Assembly (NCBI RefSeq): GCF_014192155.1 | Contig: NZ_JACHXO010000007.1 | Coordinates: 124,001 to 188,000 of the forward strand | From: Roseateles terrae | GTDB taxonomy: Bacteria; Pseudomonadota; Gammaproteobacteria; Burkholderiales; Burkholderiaceae_C | Reading direction: 5' to 3' | DNA length: 64,000 nucleotides | In this document: piece after piece, positions 25,543 to 33,709 of the stretch | Layout: each line of letters starts with the position of its first letter | How positions within the stretch are numbered: position 1 is the stretch's first letter | The notes under the pieces: generated by a model | Database searches by the model: none | Told to the model about the DNA's origin: nothing | The model's input: only the letters and a program-made list of their open reading frames with translations | Translations under genes and position numbers: made by a program

Positions 25543-25995
25543 ATGAGTCAGGTGCAAGCGTGGGTCGCCGTCGCCGGTCTGGTGGCCGGTGTGGGGCTGG
25601 GCGTGGCGGGTGCCAGCTGGCATTGGGTCCGCAAGCTCAATACGGTGCAGCGCCTCAGTGACCATCTCGCCGCCTCTCGCAATCTGCTGGACCAGCAGAA
25701 CACCCAGGCTCGCCGCCAGGTGGAGCAATTGCAGACCGAGCTGGCAGAGCTGCGTCTGTTTGCCGAGCGCGCCCGCCGCAAGCTGACGCAGTTGGCCGAA
25801 CAGGCCGCAGCCACCCCGGCAGGGGCCACGGCGCCCGCAGCTCCAGCACCGCCCGCACAGCCGCGCGCCAGTGCGCAGGAAGTGGCGCAGATGCTCACCC
25901 GCAACGACCAGCGCCGTCAGCCGGCCATCGCCCGCGCCGATCAGGAAGACGCAGGCTTCGAGCCGACCCAGGTGGATCCGCCCGATCCCTTGTGA
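25543..25995 (+). CDS. Small single-pass membrane protein with coiled coil, unknown function
   Basis: 150 residues from ATG 25543, with AGTGGTGAGG just upstream. One hydrophobic helix (VAVAGLVAGVGLGVAGASW, about 5-24) is followed by a helical region with heptad character (RLSDHLAASRNLLDQQNTQA, VEQLQTELAELRLFAERARR) and then a Pro/Ala-rich segment and an acidic tail. This layout is that of an inner-membrane anchored coiled-coil protein facing the cytoplasm; I cannot name it. It converges on fahA with 2 bp between stop codons. The 294-bp gap upstream contains a GCTTAC/GTAAGC hairpin at 25447-25461 and no other feature I can support. Confidence 0.7.
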   Translation: MSQVQAWVAVAGLVAGVGLGVAGASWHWVRKLNTVQRLSDHLAASRNLLDQQNTQARRQVEQLQTELAELRLFAERARRKLTQLAEQAAATPAGATAPAAPAPPAQPRASAQEVAQMLTRNDQRRQPAIARADQEDAGFEPTQVDPPDPL

Positions 25996-25997
25996 GT

Positions 25998-27344
25998 TCA
26001 GGCCGCGCTGGCGGCCGGCAGCACGGTGCCCACGCAGGGTCCGAAGCCAATCCGCCGACGCCCGGGTGCTTCGCAAAAGCCGACCAGGGCCACGCTGTCC
26101 CCGTCCTGCAGGAAGGTGCGCTGCTCACCGCTGGGCAGGGTCAGCGCCTGTTTGCCGCCTTGGGTCAGTTCCAGCAGCGAGCCGCCCTGATCCGGACCCG
26201 GCCCCGACTGCGTGCCTGAGCCGAAGAGATCTCCCGGCTGCAGGTTGCAGCCGTTGCTGGTGTGATGGGTCAGCATCTGCGCGAAGGTCCAGTAGCAATC
26301 GGCGAAGTCCGACCGCATCAGACGATGCGGCGCGGCACCCGTCTCACGCATGCGCGCGGTCTGCAGATGCACTTCCAGCTGGATACTCACCGCACCGCTT
26401 GCCAGGTGCGTCTCCCCTTGCAGGTACGGCAGCGGCTGCGGATCGCCCTCGGGACGTTGGAACGCACGGCGGAACGGCGCCAGCGCCTCCATCGTGACCA
26501 CCCACGGCGAAATCGTCGTTGCGAAGCTCTTGGAGAGAAACGGCCCCAGCGGCTGGTATTCCCAGGCCTGAATGTCCCGCGCGGACCAGTCGTTCAGCAG
26601 CACCAGCCCAAAGAGCTGGTCTTCCGCCTCGTCGATACCGACCGGCTCTCCCAGCGCATTGCCACGCCCCACCAGCGCGCCCACTTCCAGTTCATAGTCC
26701 AGCCGCTTGCACGGGCCGAAGCTGGGCGCTTCTGCATCCGGCGCCTTGCTCTGCCCCATCGGGCGACGGAATTGCTGACCACTCACCCCGATCGATGAAG
26801 CCCGTCCGTGATATCCAATCGGCACCCACTGGTAATTGGGCAGCAGCGGGTTGTCTGGACGGAACAGCTTGCCGACGGCCGTGGCGTGATGGATGCCGGC
26901 ATAGAAGTCGGTGTAGTCGCCGATGCGGCAAGGCAGCGTGAATTGGAGCGACGACTGCGGCACCAGCGCTCCTGCCAGCTTGCCAGGCCATTCGGCATCG
27001 GCGCGCTCGTCCAGCACCGCGACCAGCGCATGTCGGCACTCACGACGAAGTGCCGATCCGGCGGCCATCAGTGGATTCAGGCCCTGCCCCTCGCAGGCGC
27101 GGAGCACGTCCGTCAGTGCCGCGGAGAACACACCCAGGTCGGCCGCCAGGATGAGGTCCAGCGCCTGGTCACCCACCGCGGTGAAGGGCCGGAAGGCCCC
27201 GGTGCTGCCCGCCACGCGGGCCATGCCCAGCGGCAGGTTCTGCAGGGGAAACTCGGTGCTCTCCTCGTTGGCGCCCGCCACCCAGCTGCGCAGCGCCGGG
27301 TCGTGGGTGTGGTCGATGGAAAGGGAACTCAGCGAAGTCATCAT
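25998..27344 (-). CDS. fahA: Fumarylacetoacetase
   Basis: 448 residues, last enzyme of the homogentisate route: fumarylacetoacetate to fumarate and acetoacetate. Recognisable segments are SSLQFTLPCRIGDYTDFYAG (catalytic-site Asp/His region), VPIGYHGRASSIGVSG, LDYELEVGALVG, LLNDWSARDIQAWEYQPLGP, and the late GSGTQSGP loop. Metal ligands Asp and Glu lie in DYTDFY, ELEVG and NDWSARD. The start overlaps the hmgA stop by one base (TGATG), so the genes are translationally coupled. Length is close to the eukaryotic and bacterial enzymes (about 420-440). Confidence 0.96.
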   Translation of the reverse strand: MMTSLSSLSIDHTHDPALRSWVAGANEESTEFPLQNLPLGMARVAGSTGAFRPFTAVGDQALDLILAADLGVFSAALTDVLRACEGQGLNPLMAAGSALRRECRHALVAVLDERADAEWPGKLAGALVPQSSLQFTLPCRIGDYTDFYAGIHHATAVGKLFRPDNPLLPNYQWVPIGYHGRASSIGVSGQQFRRPMGQSKAPDAEAPSFGPCKRLDYELEVGALVGRGNALGEPVGIDEAEDQLFGLVLLNDWSARDIQAWEYQPLGPFLSKSFATTISPWVVTMEALAPFRRAFQRPEGDPQPLPYLQGETHLASGAVSIQLEVHLQTARMRETGAAPHRLMRSDFADCYWTFAQMLTHHTSNGCNLQPGDLFGSGTQSGPGPDQGGSLLELTQGGKQALTLPSGEQRTFLQDGDSVALVGFCEAPGRRRIGFGPCVGTVLPAASAA

Positions 27345-28708
27345 CAGCCCTTGAATTGATCCTGAAGGCCTGCCCAGCAGGCGGCGTATTGCGTGTCCAG
27401 CGCCCCGCCCTGCATCGCATAGCGGGTGGGACGGAATCTCCAGCGGCTCTCGAACATGAAAGCCAGCGTGTGGTCGAGCTTCTGCGGCGCCAGCGTTCGG
27501 GTGCTGGCGGCGCTGAAGGCGTCGGTGTCGGGGCCATGCGGCACATGGCTGTTGTGCAGGCTGGCACCGCCGGGGCGGAAGCCTTCCGGCTTGGCATCGT
27601 ACTGGCCGTAGATGAGGCCCATGAATTCGCTCATCACGTTGCGGTGGTACCAGGGCGGACGGAAGGTGTCCTCCTGCACCAGCCAGCGCGGCGGGAAGAT
27701 GACAAAGTCGCAGTTGGCCGTGCCGGCGGTGTCGCTCGGCGAGGTGAGCACGGTGAAGATGGACGGATCCGGATGGTCGAAGCTGATGGAGCCGATGGTC
27801 ATGAAGTGCGCCGTGTCGTACTTCATCGGCGTCAGGTTGCCATGCCAGGCCACGACATTGAAGGGCGTCACGTCCTGACGGTTGTGCCAGAACTCACCGC
27901 CCAGCTTGCGGATCACTTCATACGATTGCTGCGGCTCGTGGGCCGCGACCGGCGCGAGGAAGTCGCGCGGATTGGCCAGGCCGTTGCTGCCGATGGGGCC
28001 CAGCTCCGGCAGGCGGAACGGGGCGCCGTAGTTTTCGCAGATGTAGCCGCGCGCCTGCGCCTCGTGCAATTCAACGCGGAAGGTGACGCCGCGCGGGATC
28101 AAGGCGATCTCGCCGGGGACCACGTCCATCAGCCCCATCTCGGTCACCAGCCGCAAGCCGCCTTGCTGCGGCACGATGAGCATTTCGCCATCGGCATTCA
28201 TCAGCGCGCGTTGCTGCATGGAGCGGTTGCACAGGTAGATGAGCGAGGCCATGCCGGTCTGCGCGTCCGGGTCCCCGTTGGCGACGAGGGTGCGGATGCC
28301 CTCGACAAAATCCCATGGCTGGTCGCCCTCGGGCATGGGGAACGGATGCCAGCGCAGCGGGTCCGGCGGCACGGCGACACCGCCGGCAGCGCCGCTGGTC
28401 CACAGCGGCGCCTCGAAGGGCTGGAACGGACTCGTGACGACCGACGGCTGACGGCGGTAGAGCCAGGTGCGTCGGTTTTCCACCCGCGGGGCAGTGAAGG
28501 CGGAGCCGGACAGCAGCTCCGGATAAAGATCCATCGGCGCGCGCTGCGGGCTGTTGCGGCCTTTGGGCAGCGCGCCGGGGATGGCTTCAGTCTCGAACTG
28601 GTTGCCGAAGCCGCTTTGGTAGCGCAGCGTGTTGGGCGAGCCGCTGTGGGCGGCATTGGCCGCCTCGTCGGTCGGACTGAGGCGTTCAGAGGTCTGGGGA
28701 GCGTTCAT
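27344..28708 (-). CDS. hmgA: Homogentisate 1,2-dioxygenase
   Basis: 454 residues; opens the ring of homogentisate to maleylacetoacetate with non-haem Fe(II). Iron ligands by spacing to the human enzyme are His355 and Glu361 in [14 protein letters not shown] and His391 in SHVPHGPD. The opening [19 protein letters not shown] is a family hallmark. The ATG overlaps the stop codon of the upstream 78-residue gene (ATGA). It is part of the minus-strand operon with a flavin hydroxylase and fahA. Confidence 0.97.
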   Translation of the reverse strand: MNAPQTSERLSPTDEAANAAHSGSPNTLRYQSGFGNQFETEAIPGALPKGRNSPQRAPMDLYPELLSGSAFTAPRVENRRTWLYRRQPSVVTSPFQPFEAPLWTSGAAGGVAVPPDPLRWHPFPMPEGDQPWDFVEGIRTLVANGDPDAQTGMASLIYLCNRSMQQRALMNADGEMLIVPQQGGLRLVTEMGLMDVVPGEIALIPRGVTFRVELHEAQARGYICENYGAPFRLPELGPIGSNGLANPRDFLAPVAAHEPQQSYEVIRKLGGEFWHNRQDVTPFNVVAWHGNLTPMKYDTAHFMTIGSISFDHPDPSIFTVLTSPSDTAGTANCDFVIFPPRWLVQEDTFRPPWYHRNVMSEFMGLIYGQYDAKPEGFRPGGASLHNSHVPHGPDTDAFSAASTRTLAPQKLDHTLAFMFESRWRFRPTRYAMQGGALDTQYAACWAGLQDQFKG

Positions 28709-28941
28709 GGCAGTCCCTGAGGTGAAGTCGTGGAGGACGGGGGAGACGTTGAGGACGTTGAGGCGGCCGCAGCCAGCGCGGCGATCAGCACGTCATGCCG
28801 GCCAATATGGTTGGCCAGCAGCAGCACCAACCGTGCGTTGAAGGCGTGGCTGTCGGCGTCGCTGAGGCCCTGGTGGGCGTTCAACAAGGCTTGATAGAAA
28901 TCGTCGGGCGCTTCGAGGTGCGCCGTGGTGATCAGTGGCAT
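28705..28941 (-). CDS. DUF2783 small protein, candidate coupling subunit of the adjacent hydroxylase (MhaB-like)
   Basis: 78 residues from ATG 28941. The N-terminal about 58 residues ([36 protein letters not shown]) fit DUF2783; a Ser/Thr/Pro-rich tail follows. The gene overlaps the hydroxylase upstream by 10 bp and hmgA downstream by 4 bp, so it is locked between them. In Pseudomonas putida U, 3-hydroxyphenylacetate 6-hydroxylase consists of flavoprotein MhaA and a small coupling protein MhaB encoded with hmg genes. This is the likely counterpart, inferred from size and position. Confidence 0.75.
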   Translation of the reverse strand: MPLITTAHLEAPDDFYQALLNAHQGLSDADSHAFNARLVLLLANHIGRHDVLIAALAAAASTSSTSPPSSTTSPQGLP

Positions 28942-30992
28942 ACGGGCTCCTGATCGCTGTGCGGTGCCGGTTGAGCAACGGCGTGGAGCGCGCCTGTGGC
29001 ACGCAGGACGGCGCTGCGGATCTCGACCGGACGCAGGTGCCGCCACCGCGCGCACAGATGCTGATCAGGACGCAGCATCAGCACCGTACCCGGGCGTGCA
29101 TCGCAGCGGCTGTGCACGAGACCTTCGACGTCGTAAAGCATGCGGACCGCGAAGTCATCCGCGCCAGCGATAGCGCCTGGCAACGTCATGGCAGGCGGGG
29201 TCCGCGTGATGAAGAGAATCGTCGGTGCCGGCAGTCCTTCAAACGCCAGGCGGATCGAGTCCAGGAGATGCCTGTGGTGAACATGGAGTCCGATGGCTCC
29301 GGGCAGCGCCTCATCCGGTCCCGCGCCGGGGACCGCATCGAGAAACAGCAGCACGCTGAATCGCCCGGTGCGCAAATGGCTGAGCAGCCACGTACCCGCA
29401 CCCACATCCGCACTCGCACCGACACTCGCTCTCGCACTGACACTCGCGGCCGCCCTCGCCACCGCGTCGGGATTGTGTCCGGCGCCATCTGATGGCTCAA
29501 AAACTTCTGCGAGTGAGGCAACCGGCGCGTCCACCATCGGCGCGCCCAGTGCCAAAGCCCCTTCAAACGCATCCCCATCGGGCGTGCTGAGGGACGAGCC
29601 CGTCAGCGTCGTCGGCAGGGAGAGGCGCCCGCTGTTCACCAGCTTCCGCGCGAACTCATGCTGCTTCGCCAGATCCAGCACGGCCGTGCGGAAGAGCCGG
29701 CTCACCGCACTCTTCGGTGTGATGAAGTCGGTGGAGCGTGTGGAGTGACGGATGTTGTCGTCCGCGGCCACTTCGCGCTCCCTGGCGTAGGTGTCCAGCA
29801 GCGCCTCACCCGCATGGCCCTGAACGACCCAGGCCAGCTTCCAGGCCAGGTTCTCCGCATCCTGGATCCCGGAGTTGGCCCCCCGCGCCCCGAAGGGCGA
29901 CACGCCGTGCGCCGCATCGCCCGCAAAGATCACGCGTCCGTGGCGGAAGCGCTCCATCCGCAGGCAGGCGAAGGTGTAGACCGACGCCCACACCAGCTCC
30001 ATCTCTGGAATGGCGCCGTCACCGCCCGCGGCTCGTGACGCCTGCGCCATCAGTGCCTGCACCCGCGGCAGGATGTTCTCGGGTCGCTTCTCCTGTTCCG
30101 GATCGGCGTCCCAGCCCAGCTGGAAGTCGATGCGCCAGACGCCTTCGGGTTGCCGATGCAGCAAGACGCTCTGGCCGGGATGGAAAGGCGGGTCAAACCA
30201 GAACCAGCGCTCCGCGGGGAATGGTGCGCGCATGCGTACATCGGCGATCAGGAATCGGTCCTTGAAGCGGCGGCCTTGCGTGTCCAGGCCCAGCAGGCGC
30301 CGCAGGGTGGAGCGTGAACCGTCACAGGCGATCACGTGGTCCGCTTCGAGCACATACTCGCCCTCCGGCGTGCGCACCGTCAGCGTGGCGGGGCTGCCCG
30401 GGTGGCCGTTCTCACCCCCCTCCCCCTGCGTCAGACCGACCACGGCGTGATGCCAGCGCAGGTCCAGCATCGGCAGCTGCGCGGCACGCGCCACCAGATG
30501 CGCTTCCAGATCATGCTGCGAGAGATTGATGAAGGCCGGACGGCGATGGCCCGCCTCCGGCAGCAGGTCGAACTGGTAGACCTGCTCATCCCGGAAGAAC
30601 ACCCGGCCAACATGCCAGGACACGCCCTGGGCGACGATCGGCTCGCCGCAGCCGAGACGGTCGAAGATGTCCAGCGTGCGCTTGGCAAAACACAGGGCGC
30701 GCGAGCCCACCGACAGCCGGCCGTCGTCATTGAGCAGCACAACGGGCACCTGTTGCAGCGCCAGGTCGATCGCCAGCGCCAGGCCCACCGGACCGGCGCC
30801 GACCACCACCACCGGCTTGCGTCGCGGCGTTGCGGCGTCCTGGTCGGGATGGCGGCGGTAGCCGAAGTCTGCTGCAGTCGCACAGGTGGATGCAGTGGCA
30901 CCGGCGTCAGCGCCAGCGCCCTCGCGCGCCTCAGCGAGACCGGCCGCCTTCGCGACGCCGGTGTTCACTGCACGGGTGGGATGCACGGTCAT
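28932..30992 (-). CDS. Class A flavoprotein aromatic hydroxylase (MhaA-like)
   Basis: 686 residues; ATG 30992 has GAGGAG seven bases upstream. After a 58-residue low-complexity N-terminus comes the FAD dinucleotide fold VVGAGPVGLALAIDLA, the DG motif VIACDGSRSTLRRLLG and the GD motif RVIFAGDAAHGVSPFGARG. The C-terminal thioredoxin-like domain of the phenol hydroxylase group is interrupted by an Ala/Ser-rich repeat insertion (about residues 511-535, bases 29388-29460). It probably makes homogentisate from 3-hydroxyphenylacetate or a similar phenol, feeding HmgA. The exact substrate is not readable; related enzymes act on 3-(3-hydroxyphenyl)propionate or chlorophenols. Confidence 0.85.
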   Translation of the reverse strand: MTVHPTRAVNTGVAKAAGLAEAREGAGADAGATASTCATAADFGYRRHPDQDAATPRRKPVVVVGAGPVGLALAIDLALQQVPVVLLNDDGRLSVGSRALCFAKRTLDIFDRLGCGEPIVAQGVSWHVGRVFFRDEQVYQFDLLPEAGHRRPAFINLSQHDLEAHLVARAAQLPMLDLRWHHAVVGLTQGEGGENGHPGSPATLTVRTPEGEYVLEADHVIACDGSRSTLRRLLGLDTQGRRFKDRFLIADVRMRAPFPAERWFWFDPPFHPGQSVLLHRQPEGVWRIDFQLGWDADPEQEKRPENILPRVQALMAQASRAAGGDGAIPEMELVWASVYTFACLRMERFRHGRVIFAGDAAHGVSPFGARGANSGIQDAENLAWKLAWVVQGHAGEALLDTYAREREVAADDNIRHSTRSTDFITPKSAVSRLFRTAVLDLAKQHEFARKLVNSGRLSLPTTLTGSSLSTPDGDAFEGALALGAPMVDAPVASLAEVFEPSDGAGHNPDAVARAAASVSARASVGASADVGAGTWLLSHLRTGRFSVLLFLDAVPGAGPDEALPGAIGLHVHHRHLLDSIRLAFEGLPAPTILFITRTPPAMTLPGAIAGADDFAVRMLYDVEGLVHSRCDARPGTVLMLRPDQHLCARWRHLRPVEIRSAVLRATGALHAVAQPAPHSDQEPVCH

Positions 30993-31077
30993 GCCCGGTC
31001 TCCTCGTTCAACGCCGGCCAGAGGGTGCGGACTCGAGTCCATCGTCTGTGAGGCCTCCCCGTTCGGCGCTGGCGCTG

Positions 31078-32031
31078 TCAGCCTTCCAGCGCCTTCCACA
31101 TCTCGATGTCGCGCTCGGCGGTCCAGATGCGGGGATGCGGATGGGCGGTCACCTCGTCATAGCAGCGGGTGACGTCAAAGGGCATGCAGTGGTCAAAGAT
31201 GACCCAATGGCCGTACTTCGACTTCATCGATGCATAGGTGTCGCGATACACGGCGGTGAGGTCCTTGCCGGCGGCCACACCGGCTTTCACGGCGCTGTGC
31301 AGATCGGCAATGAATGCACGGGTACCGGAGAGGCCCTGGGCCACCGCATGCGGCGTCGTCAGCGCGGCGCCACGGCCGGGTACAAGCGCCACCGGATCGA
31401 GCGCCGCCAGGCGGTCCAGCGTCTGCGGCCAGTCACCAAAGTAGGCATCACCGGCATAGGGCGTGGCGTCGAATTCCACCAGGTCTCCGCTGAAGAGAAT
31501 CTTCTGCTGGGGCAGCCAGGCGACGGTGTCGCCCTTGGTGTGCCCGCGCCCGAGTTGCAGCAGCTGGACCTCCAGCGTGCCGAGCCAGACGCTCATCGCG
31601 CCCTGGAAGGTGAGGGTCGGCCAGGTGAGCCCGGCAGGCACCGACTCAACATTGCGGAAGAGGCGCGGGAAGCGGCCGATCTCGCTCGCCTTGTCCTGCT
31701 CGCCGCGTTCGACGATCAGGTCATAGGTATCGCGGCTGGCGATGATGTGCCGCGGCGCGTAGGCCGAGGCCCCCAGCACCCGCACCGCGTGATAGTGGCT
31801 CAGCACCACGTATTCGATCGGTTTGTCCGTCACCTCGCGGATGCGGCGGATCACGTCCTGCGCCATGGCGGGGGTGGCTTGCGTGTCGATGACCATCACC
31901 GACTCGTCCCCAATGATCACGCCGGTGTTGGGGTCGCCTTCCGCGGTATAGGCGTAGGCGTTGTCGCTGAGTTTGACGAACGACACCCGCTTCTCTTCCA
32001 GGTCGGCGTGGCTGGCGAACTGCTTGCTCAT
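31078..32031 (-). CDS. Metallo-beta-lactamase-fold protein with altered metal motif
   Basis: 317 residues from ATG 32031, with GGAG eight bases upstream. The MBL fold is recognisable from LSHYHAVRVLGA (residues 77-88), LGRGHTKGDTV (His164, Asp168) and LFSGDLVEFD (Asp183). The canonical HxHxDH reads HYHAVR at 79-84, so the usual Asp-His metal-2 ligands are absent. The gene starts the homogentisate operon and is divergent from the IclR gene. It may hydrolyse a thioester or lactone, but no reaction can be assigned. It lies 85 bp upstream of the hydroxylase gene. Confidence 0.85.
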   Translation of the reverse strand: MSKQFASHADLEEKRVSFVKLSDNAYAYTAEGDPNTGVIIGDESVMVIDTQATPAMAQDVIRRIREVTDKPIEYVVLSHYHAVRVLGASAYAPRHIIASRDTYDLIVERGEQDKASEIGRFPRLFRNVESVPAGLTWPTLTFQGAMSVWLGTLEVQLLQLGRGHTKGDTVAWLPQQKILFSGDLVEFDATPYAGDAYFGDWPQTLDRLAALDPVALVPGRGAALTTPHAVAQGLSGTRAFIADLHSAVKAGVAAGKDLTAVYRDTYASMKSKYGHWVIFDHCMPFDVTRCYDEVTAHPHPRIWTAERDIEMWKALEG

Positions 32032-32076
32032 CAAGGGGTCTCCATTCATCTTAAGACAACGCATTACATAATGGCG

Positions 32077-32106
32077 AATATAGCCCACGGCGGCAAATCT
32101 ATTCAA
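32077..32106 (-). promoter_or_regulatory. Probable sigma-70 promoter of the homogentisate operon
   Basis: On the minus strand TTGAAT (32101-32106) and TATATT (32077-32082) are separated by 18 bp. Transcription would start near 32070, giving a leader of about 40 nt. The -35 hexamer lies inside the 15-bp palindrome. Confidence 0.6.
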
Positions 32107-32116
32107 CAATGTTGAA
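32102..32116. promoter_or_regulatory. Perfect 15-bp palindrome, probable IclR-family operator
   Basis: TTCAACA (32102-32108), one central base, then TGTTGAA (32110-32116). It is in the divergent gap between the operon and its IclR regulator and overlaps the operon's -35 hexamer, the position expected for repression. IclR proteins bind palindromes of about this size. Confidence 0.65.
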
Positions 32117-32155
32117 AACAGGGCCTCTGGATCCGCGTCCCGGATCCCGCATCGA

Positions 32156-33064
32156 ATGAACATGGAAGATCAGACCGACGACCGCGGCGATGACCGCCGC
32201 GGCATCCAGAGCATCGAAGTGGGCGGCCGGCTGCTGAAAGCCGCCGCCGCGCAGGGGCATCCGTTGCCGCTCAAGACCTTGTCCCAGGCGGCCGAGATGA
32301 GCCCGGCCAAGGCGCATCCCTACCTGGTGAGCTTCTGCAAGCTGGGGTTGATGAGCCAGGACCCGGTCACCGGCTATTACGGCCTCGGCCCGCTGGCGAT
32401 GGAGATGGGGCTGATCGGCATCCAGCAGGTGGACCCGATCCGGCTGGCGACGGCTCAGCTGGACACCTTGGCGACGGACCTCGGCCACACCGTCGCGATT
32501 GCGGTCTGGGGCTCTCACGGCGCCACCATCGTGCGCACGGCAGCCTCCCCGGCACCGATCCACGTGACCATGCGGCACGGCACCGTCGTGTCGCTGTGGA
32601 ACACCGCATCCGGGCCACTGTTCGCGGCGTACCGGCCGGAAGATGAAGTGCGCGCCCTGTGGGCCGATTTCCAGCGGCTGGGGGACATGGACCTCACCCG
32701 ACGCGCGGGCAGCCGCGCAGCGGGCGCGGGCAGCGCCGCTGCCGGCACGTCTGCCACCGGGGGGACGTCTGCACCGGCCCCCGCCGCCGCCGCGTCGAAT
32801 CCCGCGCCGACCTGGGACCAGTTCGTGGCGCTGATGGCGGAGGTGCGCGCACGCGGGATGCATCGATCGGTCAACAGCATCGTTGAAGGCGTCAGTGCCC
32901 TGGCGGTGCCGGTCTTTGACAGTGACGGTTCGTTGGCGCTGGCGCTGACGGCCATCGGGCCGTCCGGCGCCTTTGATGCGTCCTGGGAGGGCGACATTGC
33001 CACACGCCTGCGCGCCGCCGCGCAGGACCTCATGCGCCAGATGGGCGGGAGAACACCATGCTGA
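32156..33064 (+). CDS. IclR-family transcriptional regulator
   Basis: 302 residues. The N-terminal winged helix (GIQSIEVGGRLLKAAA, PLPLKTLSQAAEMSPAKAHP) is followed by the IclR ligand-binding domain (YYGLGPLAMEMGLIG, GHTVAIAVWGSHGATIVRTA, SIVEGVSALAVPVFD). An Ala/Gly/Thr-rich stretch of about 38 residues (182-219) splits the effector domain, making it longer than the usual 250-270. The gene is divergent from the homogentisate operon and overlaps maiA, so it probably represses the pathway and responds to homogentisate or a related aromatic acid, as HmgR does in Pseudomonas. The effector is inference. Confidence 0.9.
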   Translation: MNMEDQTDDRGDDRRGIQSIEVGGRLLKAAAAQGHPLPLKTLSQAAEMSPAKAHPYLVSFCKLGLMSQDPVTGYYGLGPLAMEMGLIGIQQVDPIRLATAQLDTLATDLGHTVAIAVWGSHGATIVRTAASPAPIHVTMRHGTVVSLWNTASGPLFAAYRPEDEVRALWADFQRLGDMDLTRRAGSRAAGAGSAAAGTSATGGTSAPAPAAAASNPAPTWDQFVALMAEVRARGMHRSVNSIVEGVSALAVPVFDSDGSLALALTAIGPSGAFDASWEGDIATRLRAAAQDLMRQMGGRTPC

Positions 33065-33699
33065 CCTTGCACACCTACTTCCGCAGTTCCGCCGCCTACC
33101 GGGTGCGCATTGCGCTGAACCTCAAGGGGCTGAGTTATGAGAGTGTCCCGGTGCATCTGGTGCGGGACGGCGGGCAGCATCACCAGGCGGCGTTCAAGGC
33201 GCTGAATCCGGCCGCGCTGCTGCCGGTGCTGGAGACCGAGGGCCATGTGCTCACGCAATCGCTCAGCATCCTGGAGTACCTGGAGGAGCGGTATCCGCAG
33301 CCGTCATTGCTGCCCGGAACGCCGGAGGAACGAGCCTTCATCCGCAGCCTGGCGATGGATGTGGCCTGCGAGATCCATCCGGTCAACAACCTTCGCGTGC
33401 AGCAGCACCTCAGCGCCACATTCGTTGCGACAGACGCGCAGCGGCGGGACTGGGTGCAGCATTGGGTGCGGCTGGGATTCGCAGCCATTGAGCAGCGGCT
33501 GCAGGGGCACTCCGCTGATTTCTGCGTGGGCGATCAAGCCACGCTGGCGGATGTGGTGCTGATTCCCCAGGTGTTCAATGCGCTGCGATTCGGGGTGACG
33601 CTGGAGGCGTATCCGCGCATTGAGCGGGTGTGGAATCACTGCACGCGGTTGCCGGCATTCGAGGCGGCATCACCGGCCCGGCAGGCGGATGCCGAGTAA
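33058..33699 (+). CDS. maiA: Maleylacetoacetate isomerase
   Basis: 213 residues, zeta-class GST fold; isomerises maleylacetoacetate to fumarylacetoacetate using glutathione, between HmgA and FahA. The active-site motif is YFRSSAAYRVRIALNLKGL. QSLSILEYLEERYP is the glutathione-binding segment, and PVNNLRVQQHL is typical of this class. The start overlaps the IclR gene by 7 bp, so the enzyme is co-transcribed with the regulator rather than with hmgA/fahA. It converges on hipA with 10 bp between stops. Confidence 0.95.
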   Translation: MLTLHTYFRSSAAYRVRIALNLKGLSYESVPVHLVRDGGQHHQAAFKALNPAALLPVLETEGHVLTQSLSILEYLEERYPQPSLLPGTPEERAFIRSLAMDVACEIHPVNNLRVQQHLSATFVATDAQRRDWVQHWVRLGFAAIEQRLQGHSADFCVGDQATLADVVLIPQVFNALRFGVTLEAYPRIERVWNHCTRLPAFEAASPARQADAE

Positions 33700-33709
33700 A
33701 GGCCGGGGC

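Noticed and set aside
27356-28720. Plus-strand frame of 454 codons opposite hmgA
   Set aside because: Same length as hmgA because it mirrors it; hmgA has all iron ligands.
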